64,000 bases of DNA, taken from the NCBI GenBank assembly GCA_016785225.1, contig JAFBJZ010000635.1, positions 4,799,501 to 4,863,500 of the forward strand, written 5' to 3'. A program made the translations under genes and the position numbers. Source of the stretch: Psettodes erumei (Eukaryota; Chordata; Actinopteri; Pleuronectiformes; Psettodidae). Shown here piece after piece: positions 57,471 through 64,000 of this stretch (the stretch's first letter is position 1; every line of letters begins with the position of its first letter). Below the pieces are notes generated by a model. It did not search any database. It saw nothing but the letters and a program-made list of their open reading frames with translations, and was not told the origin of the DNA.

Positions 57471-57500
<30 letters not shown>
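57471..57500. repeat. (TC)n microsatellite
   Basis: 30 nt, pure. Confidence 0.96.
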
Positions 57501-57504
<4 letters not shown>

Positions 57505-57649
57505 GTACCACTTCACACATCACAGAGATGTATTAGCGACTTCTCGTGTCTGTCGTTGCCTGGCCGGCCACCTCTCCATCCCCCCGCTAACTTCCAGTCC
57601 TTTCACTTTACACCACATCTGCTCAGACAGGCCGCGGTGGAAGGTGAAG

Positions 57650-57650
<1 letters not shown>

Positions 57651-57677
<27 letters not shown>
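57651..57677. repeat. (TG)n microsatellite
   Basis: 27 nt, pure. Confidence 0.97.
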
Positions 57678-57680
<3 letters not shown>

Positions 57681-57875
57681 TGCGCTTGTGTGTGTACGTG
57701 TGAGTCATGTTTCATGCTGTGAGCCTCATACTTCAAATAAACGGCTTGTACACTCCATGCCAGGGCAGTGAAGCAAATACAGGCTTAGTCATCATTTTTG
57801 TTCCGGGTTGTACCAATTTATTTTACGATTATTTTCACAGCAGTCCGCCTCATTGACCTGCAGCCACGAGGAAGG

Positions 57876-57893
57876 AGAGAGAGAGAGAGAGAG
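57876..57893. repeat. (GA)n microsatellite
   Basis: Nine units. Confidence 0.95.
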
Positions 57894-58819
57894 CACTGTA
57901 TGAAAAAACAAAACAAGAAAGGAAAAGAAATATGGTAACAGATGAATGTTAGTGATTTATCAGCCATTAGATATATAGACGTGCGAACAACCAGGAGACA
58001 TTAAAGATAAGTTTGACCTAAAATCACATAACAAGAATCAAATCCCCTATTAAAAAATAAAAACAGTGTGTACAGAGTGCATACAGTAGTATTATATACT
58101 GTAATTTCCCACAATGTAATGTTGCAAATGTGGTGAACAAGATTTGTTCATAGTCACACTCAAGATTTTAGAAATACTAAGGGTTATCTTACTCATTTAC
58201 ATATTTATTATGTATTTTCTCTTCCCTGCATAATGTTTTAAATGCCCTTTCAAACCCCACTAAAGCTTATAACTTAATGTATTTATTTACCAAAGAAAAA
58301 CTGGTATTATTACGAAAGGCGATCAGCCTGTTTAAATATTGAAGACAGCTCCACAGTGGAGGTTAGTATGTTCGATTTAGTACATAAGTGCAAAGCGCTG
58401 ATTTCTTTCTTTTCTTTTTTTTCCCCCCTCCATGCTTTCATAGGAATAAGTGTGATGGAAAAACACCACAGGAACAAAGGCAAACTAATCATGTCTCTAC
58501 TCTCCGGTACTGGCAACAGCATCACGGCAGGAGCCGGATAAAAGCTTGTGTGACTGAGAGTCACACAAACCTGAAAGAGATCATGCGGTGCCACTGATGA
58601 GCTGCGCCTCCATCACTTTACTCCCCCCGTGCTAACGTGTTCTACTCTGATGCGGAACCAAGAACGAGAACCGGAAATAAAAGTTAATATTTTATAGAAG
58701 TGCGTCCAGTTTTCCTCAACATACTTTTTTTTTTTTTTTTTAATAACTGCTTGTGCTGCATGTTTGTTTGAGGCGAATGACGATAATGAAGTGCTGCAAA
58801 GACCACAAGACAAAATAAA

Positions 58820-59165
58820 TCCAACTAAAGGAATAGTTCAAAATGTTTGGCAAACATGCTTGTTCAATTTCTTCCCAAAGAGTCAGACGAGAAGATCAAT
58901 ACCACTCTCCATATTCAGGCTAGCTGGTGCTGGTGCTAGCTGCTGGGAGGCAGTTAGCCTAGCTTAGCATGAAGACTGAAAGCAGGGGGGAAACAGCTGG
59001 CCTTGAGTTAAAACATAGAACTACCAACACTGCAAAGCATCATTTGTCACTGAGATGGCAACTCATCCCAATATCATGTTCACGTTGGTGCTTTTTCTTC
59101 CGTTTTCTTTCCAGTTTCTTATGCTAAGCTAGGCTAATCACCAGCTGGCACTGGCTCCATAGGGC
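58820..59165 (+). mobile_element. MITE-like teleost repeat with internal inverted arms
   Basis: Starts AACTAAAGGAATAGTTCAAA, then AGACGAGAAGATCAATACCA, CTCTCCATATTCAGGCTAGC and GACTGAAAGCAGGGGGGAAA, all phrases of a widespread percomorph non-autonomous DNA element. A perfect 17-nt inverted pair, TTAGCCTAGCTTAGCAT at 58954-58970 and its complement at 59121-59137, represents the two arms. The outer right end is degraded. Confidence 0.65.
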
Positions 59166-61017
59166 TTAACTAATAAATAATGGTATTTTTTAACTATTTC
59201 TTTTAAGTCATTGTTGACCACTGTTGAATCCTATTGAAGTTAAATGGTGTATGTTTTTTTTTTTTTTTTTTTTTTTAAAAGTACGTTATCACTTTCAAAT
59301 GCATTCAAATAACCGTATCAAACCATTTCCCTTTCAGCCCAATCAGCTCATTACTGGTTTAGATTTACAACTGTTCTTCTGATCTGGGTCCAGCTTTGGA
59401 GGTGTGTGTGTGCCCGTATATGCTGTATGCAGCTGACTAGGAACAAAATTAACATGTGAACAGCTAATTGGTACCAATATGTGCTGATTGGCTGAAATGA
59501 TTAAAAGTGTCTGTTCTCATTTCAGCTGCAGACTGACGGTGAACGTCCTTGTCGTGGAACGAGCTGGAAAACGGGGAAAAAGATGAAAGTTTGCTGAAAA
59601 CTCAATCTGAGGTTCTGACGAGTCTCGACAGCGCAGGTTGACGGGCGCTGGCGGGAGATTGTCATCTTTGCAAGTTCGGGTAAGACTTTTATGCGAAATG
59701 TGCAAATCAGAGCTGCTGCCTGAGTTTGCTCTCCTCTGTTAACTGTAGTTAACAGTAACAGTAGTTAAATTTGACAAAAACACATAACTAAGATCACCTG
59801 TGATTTATAAGGTCAAAATCAATTTACATTTTTTCCCTCACTTTCCTGCCCCGTGTGCATATCATTACTGAAATAATTTAAAAAAACCCTAAACAGCTCA
59901 ATGCATTCACAAGCTGTTCTGCACTGTCCTCCTCGCAGTCAACGATCAATTCAGTCATAATTATGAAAGTTATTCTGGCTCTGGAGAGCACTCACAGTGT
60001 GTGGAGACCGAGAGAGAGAGAGAGAGGGAGTTTACCCATCCCGTCATTTTAATTAGATCCAGATTTACCTTTCTCAGCCCTAAAGGTCCCACAGAGGACT
60101 GCACAAGTTCACCTGGCTTCAGGTTCCTGTTTCCGAACCGCCGCTGCAGTGTGCTAACAGACAGGATGTTGGCTGGGAACCGCGGCTCCGCAAGACGATT
60201 TCTACAGACTTTACCACCTCGGACTCGTAAGCTTCCAGGTTCTGTTGTCGACTTAAATCACCAAGTGGTATCGACGTTACTACTCTGGCACCAGGCGGGG
60301 GCTGTTTGCACTACTTCTTTGTTCAGGTTCATGATGTCTAAATTAACAGCCTGTCATGTCCTTTCAATGTCCTACTATCAGTTTCATGGTGTGATTCAAA
60401 GGGCAACACAACGTTTATGGCTCAAGAGTCTTCATATTAGCAGAGAACATTTCCGGCCTGAAGACATAAATCTTCAAGTCACGTAGCAGTGAGTCTACAA
60501 AAAAAAACATCATATTGTCACCGTCAGCAGACCTCTTTCCTGATTTACAAAGATCCGGAGAGGCAATATCCTGTCTCTGCCTCACAACTCTTATATAAAT
60601 AAATATGTTGTTGAAATAGAGAGACGACACAAAAGCCTAATCATCCACATCAATGACCTCCAGTCTATGTTCTTTTCCCCGAATGACTCGACCGGAAATA
60701 GCCATCATTTGTTCCTCTTTTATTTAAAGCTTTTTAAATTGTTCAAAGACAGGAGAGCTGTTAAGTGGGTTATGAATTGGATCTGATGGCTTCAAGTATA
60801 GGAATTTATTTTTTTTTTCATAGGTGGAGTGGAAATGTTCAGATGACTTCCAACTGGGGGCAACAATCATAGCACGGCATTGTGTTTAACTTTTGTACCT
60901 TCTTGTTCAACTTCATGCCTTCTGAAAAAAGGTTTCTTTTCTGTGTGTATATGAACTAAACAAATGAGTTGAAGGTGTTAATCACCGAGCTTCATAATGG
61001 TCAGTGTTTTGAACTTC

Positions 61018-61065
61018 CTGTCTTGCTAAGCGAGGCTAATGGCCTCCCAGCGCCAGCTCCGTCCT
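61018..61065 (+). mobile_element. Fragment of the same MITE-like repeat
   Basis: Contains TTGCTAAGCGAGGCTAATGG and the following CCAGCGCCAGCTCC, resembling the right arm of the element at 58820. Short and diverged. Confidence 0.35.
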
Positions 61066-61551
61066 TAAGAGATTAACATTTGACTCACTTCTTACTGAGT
61101 AAATTGAAGGATTAATAGTGACTATCGTCACCACCAAACACTAGTGTAAACGCACAGGTCTTTCAAATAATAGGTAATTATTTGAAAAATATTCTGTATA
61201 ACAAACACAGACGGAGCAGAAAACAGACAGACAGCTGTGTTTACCGAACCTGTGAGGGAAAATCTTATGTCCCAAAAGCTTGATTCAAACAACAAACTTT
61301 GATCGACAGAGGAAGTTCCACTGCAAACACATACAGACACACACTGTTTTGCTCTCTCACACACACACACACACACATATACACACAAGCACCCGCACTC
61401 ATGCCACTTCAATTAGATTCTATTGGATTTTATTAAATCTTCCTTGAGCTTTCACTTCACGGCAGCATCCATCAGACGTTTATTATTTATCTTGCTGTCA
61501 AGAATTGGCAGCTCCCAGAATCCCACTGAGATGGAGGGGAATAGTTTTGTG

Positions 61552-61558
<7 letters not shown>

Positions 61559-61600
<42 letters not shown>
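61559..61600. repeat. (GT)n microsatellite
   Basis: 42 nt, pure, preceded by GTATATAT. Confidence 0.97.
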
Positions 61601-61603
<3 letters not shown>

Positions 61604-61615
61604 GCAAATGCATCG

Positions 61616-61990
61616 CTGCAATTGGGAAATCATAATGTGGCTAATTGCAGACATCAGCTCAGCATATTAGATCCATGCATGTCTGTATTATGCAAATACA
61701 GTTAAAAATGCAAATGTTTTCATTCAGCACTAATCACTGATCTTAGAGGAGCTTATCTCCGATGCATTATAGAAGAGAAAAAGAGGAATACATTAACAGT
61801 AACTGCTGCTGTAATTTCATTTAACGTTTATTCTCGCTGGTCATTTGTGGCCACAGCTCGTATACTCAGGCAAATGCAGACTATGCCAGACATACAAATA
61901 ACCACGTTACACCGCAGATGTTGTTGTCAGATGCATTTTAATGCAGATTTACCGCTAATCATTTTAAGATGTAAAGTACGAACAGTTAAA
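61616..61990. promoter_or_regulatory. Candidate conserved non-coding element with two octamers
   Basis: Two perfect POU octamers ATGCAAAT at 61690-61697 and 61708-61715, 18 bp apart start to start, in low-CpG, repeat-free AT-rich sequence. Also AGGCAAATGCAG at about 61868 and a RUNX-like TGTGGCCACA at about 61846. Conservation is guessed from composition only. Confidence 0.35.
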
Positions 61991-63383
61991 AGTTTGTTTA
62001 TGTCGGCCATTTCTCTGGAATCACTTTATAAAAACACCCTCCTGTTCCAAAGCCGAGCCAGATACAGGGTGTGTGTGTGTGTATACTACATTATGTGGTG
62101 AAGGAAATAAAGGCACATTACCCTCTGAACTGTGGAGGAGCAGCAGTATAATGTAGCATAAAATGGGAATACTCAAGTAAGTACCTCAAAATTGTTGTAA
62201 GTTTACAGCGCTTGAGTTCTGCTCTCAGTCCACATCATCAGTCTTTTTACTTTTACAGCGACAACACAACAGTGTCCTCTGTCTGTTCAAGAATGTCCAC
62301 TCCTGAGACTGGTTTCTCGTTCTTCATACTCTGAGGCAACCAACGGTTCCTGTGGCCCCGCCATTATTCAGGATTAAATAACAAGCGCTTACACTGGAGA
62401 TTAATAATACAGGGAGTGCAGTGACCAGTGGGGGAAATATAAAAAGGAAAAAGCTGAGTGGTTTGAGTCACTTTTTCTTTCACGTGTTCTCCTGTGGGAC
62501 TCCTTAAAAGGCATTTCAGGCTTTGGAGTGTAATTTGCCTCAAACTGCTGGAAATCGCTGTTGCCTTATGGATGATATGTGATTCCATTTCCTGAGGCTT
62601 GAAAAGTTTTTAACGGTCTCACAGCGCCTTTTTTCTTCCCTAACTTGTCAATAAAGAATGGAAAGAGTGATTTGAGGGGAGAATACTCAGAGCAGAGATG
62701 TTTCTCACAATGAGAATCCTGAAATTCTGTCGCTTGTAGCGTCGACTTGGATTGAAAAAAAACAACAACAACCTGGAAATGCACATTAATTGGGATCTCC
62801 TGGATGCTCCTGGGGGGTGGTGGGGGGTCACTTCTCCTGCTGCCCCTCCTCCACTGTAGCCTATGTAATGTCTCAGCCTCCAGCACAGCGCTGATAAACA
62901 GGATCTGCTGCAGCAAATGAGCTGAATCCATCAACCCACCATTACCTAAGGTTAACTGCTAGAACATTATACACCGGGGTCCCTTTCTCTTTCAGTCAAT
63001 TCCCTTACATATAGACCTCCACAAATCCCTCTGGGCACAACAACGGGCCAGCGTATACTCAGTTACACATAAGCAGCGCACATAAATGCCTGCACGCACA
63101 CACACACACGGCAAAAAGTAAAGAAATAACAGGTCAAACAAAATTAAACACACAGCATTTCTGGTCGTGAAACACCGGCTGTCTGCTGCTTTTGTTTCCC
63201 AGGGGCTGCCACAGGTCAGGAAGCAGTTTATAAGGTTGTTACCCCCCCACGCCCCCAACACCCCCAATCCAGCTTGTCATAATGTGGCAGATAAAGTGCT
63301 GATATGGCTGTGGCTGACACTATTAAACACTACCACCTGGGAGACGGATATGGATGGAGAGAAAGGGAAAGCAGGGGGACGGA

Positions 63384-63414
63384 GGATGGATGGATGGATA
63401 GAAGGATGGATGGA
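63384..63414. repeat. (GGAT)n tetranucleotide
   Basis: About seven GGAT units with one AGAA break. Confidence 0.9.
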
Positions 63415-64000
63415 CTGGAGTGTGTATATAAACAATTTGGTATGGCAACTTTAGATGAACCTATAATTCGTCAGAGACCGAGTGAGTATGAGAGAAAGGG
63501 CAATATGAATGGAAAGTGGCAGCAGTCTCTTACTCAGCAGCAGAGCCACAAACCATGATGAAAAATGCTGCCGTGTGTGTATACACACATTAATAACTCA
63601 GCATGATGGGAGAGACAAGCCTGACACCTAGTGGTGGATTGTGTGCAGTGACCCCTCCCTGCACTGCCAGGTTACACTAGCTGAGCTTTATGAGAATGTT
63701 TGATGCAACATAACGTTTCTAAGTCATTTCAGGCATGATTACCAGAGCGGATACTGGCCTGGATTTCAGCTCCTGCAAGGAGTCCTGAGAATAATAACAA
63801 TATTTCTGTCCTACAGTTTCTCACAGGAAATACTGGATTCTGTCAGCTGTGACTGAAAGTGTCATAACAGATGTCGTATGATATAGTCAAGCATGAACAT
63901 GTTATGAAAAATGTCATACTATAGTAAGGCATAAACATTTAATGAAAAAAGTAAGGCATAAAATATCATGGCCCAGTCTGAACACTTCCGAGTTCCGTCG

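Larger units (their letters stand above)
57678..64000. other. Intergenic, AT-rich, few microsatellites
   Basis: Composition differs from the rest of the window: low CpG, only one long TG tract (61559), and many homeodomain/POU-type AT-rich motifs. Contains a MITE-like element at 58820-59165 and a fragment at about 61020. No exon recognised; possible regulatory landscape. Confidence 0.5.

Noticed and set aside
60001..60486. 161-codon plus-strand frame starting in a GA repeat
   Set aside because: The start METERERERE is repeat-derived, the rest matches nothing I recognise, and flanking sequence shows no promoter or splice support.
44276..64000. Possible MED30 or another neighbour gene expected by mammalian synteny
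   Set aside because: No exon with the expected motifs was recognised on either strand; the neighbour may lie further away or synteny may differ.

Overview
The window is vertebrate nuclear DNA, almost certainly from a ray-finned (percomorph-type) teleost. Ten exons of one gene, ext1, lie on the + strand at 21286-43620. Every one has exactly the length I recall for human EXT1 exons 2-11: 94, 108, 120, 133, 119, 96, 90, 161, 172 and 186 nt. Together they give 1279 nt that would complete a 746-residue protein if exon 1 (about 962 coding nt, not in the window) also has the human length. A teleost source is suggested by the short introns (0.7-4.5 kb), the very high density of (CA)n/(TG)n microsatellites, and several decayed dispersed repeats that I recognise from fish genomes. 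I cannot name the species. I also cannot decide which teleost ext1 copy (a, b or c) this is; the divergent linker in exons 5-6 hints at a less conserved copy.

Layout. 1-21285: 3' part of the large ext1 intron 1, dense in dinucleotide repeats (33 tracts by my count), with a perfect 32-nt inverted repeat at 6007 and a CpG-rich, YY1-like block at 11281-11450. 21286-28721: exons 2-5, finishing the GT47 (exostosin) domain and the linker. 31638-43620: exons 6-11, the GT64 domain with its DED motif in exon 8 and stop at 43618-43620. 43621 to about 44275: 3' UTR with AATAAA at 44252. 44276-64000: no gene that I can support. Its first part (44-50 kb) is again rich in (CA)n/(TG)n. Its last part (50-64 kb) has few microsatellites and holds a LINE relic (52.2 kb), two other teleost-type dispersed repeats (53.4 and 58.8 kb), and AT-rich stretches that look like conserved non-coding elements.

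Function. ext1 encodes the Golgi/ER type II membrane glycosyltransferase that, in complex with Ext2, polymerises heparan sulfate by alternating GlcA and GlcNAc. No second gene or multi-gene system is visible. The most unusual feature is at exon 6. Its 3' splice site has a (TG)16 run in place of a polypyrimidine tract, and the exon itself opens with a donor consensus (CAG|GTAAGA), the layout of a recursive-splicing or regulated exon. Other exons also have repeats against their splice sites: a G-rich minisatellite after exon 3, (GA)n after exon 4, a (CTT)n tract before exon 10 and (CA)n after exon 10. No database search was possible. All family assignments come from sequence recognition, and the human comparisons from memory.
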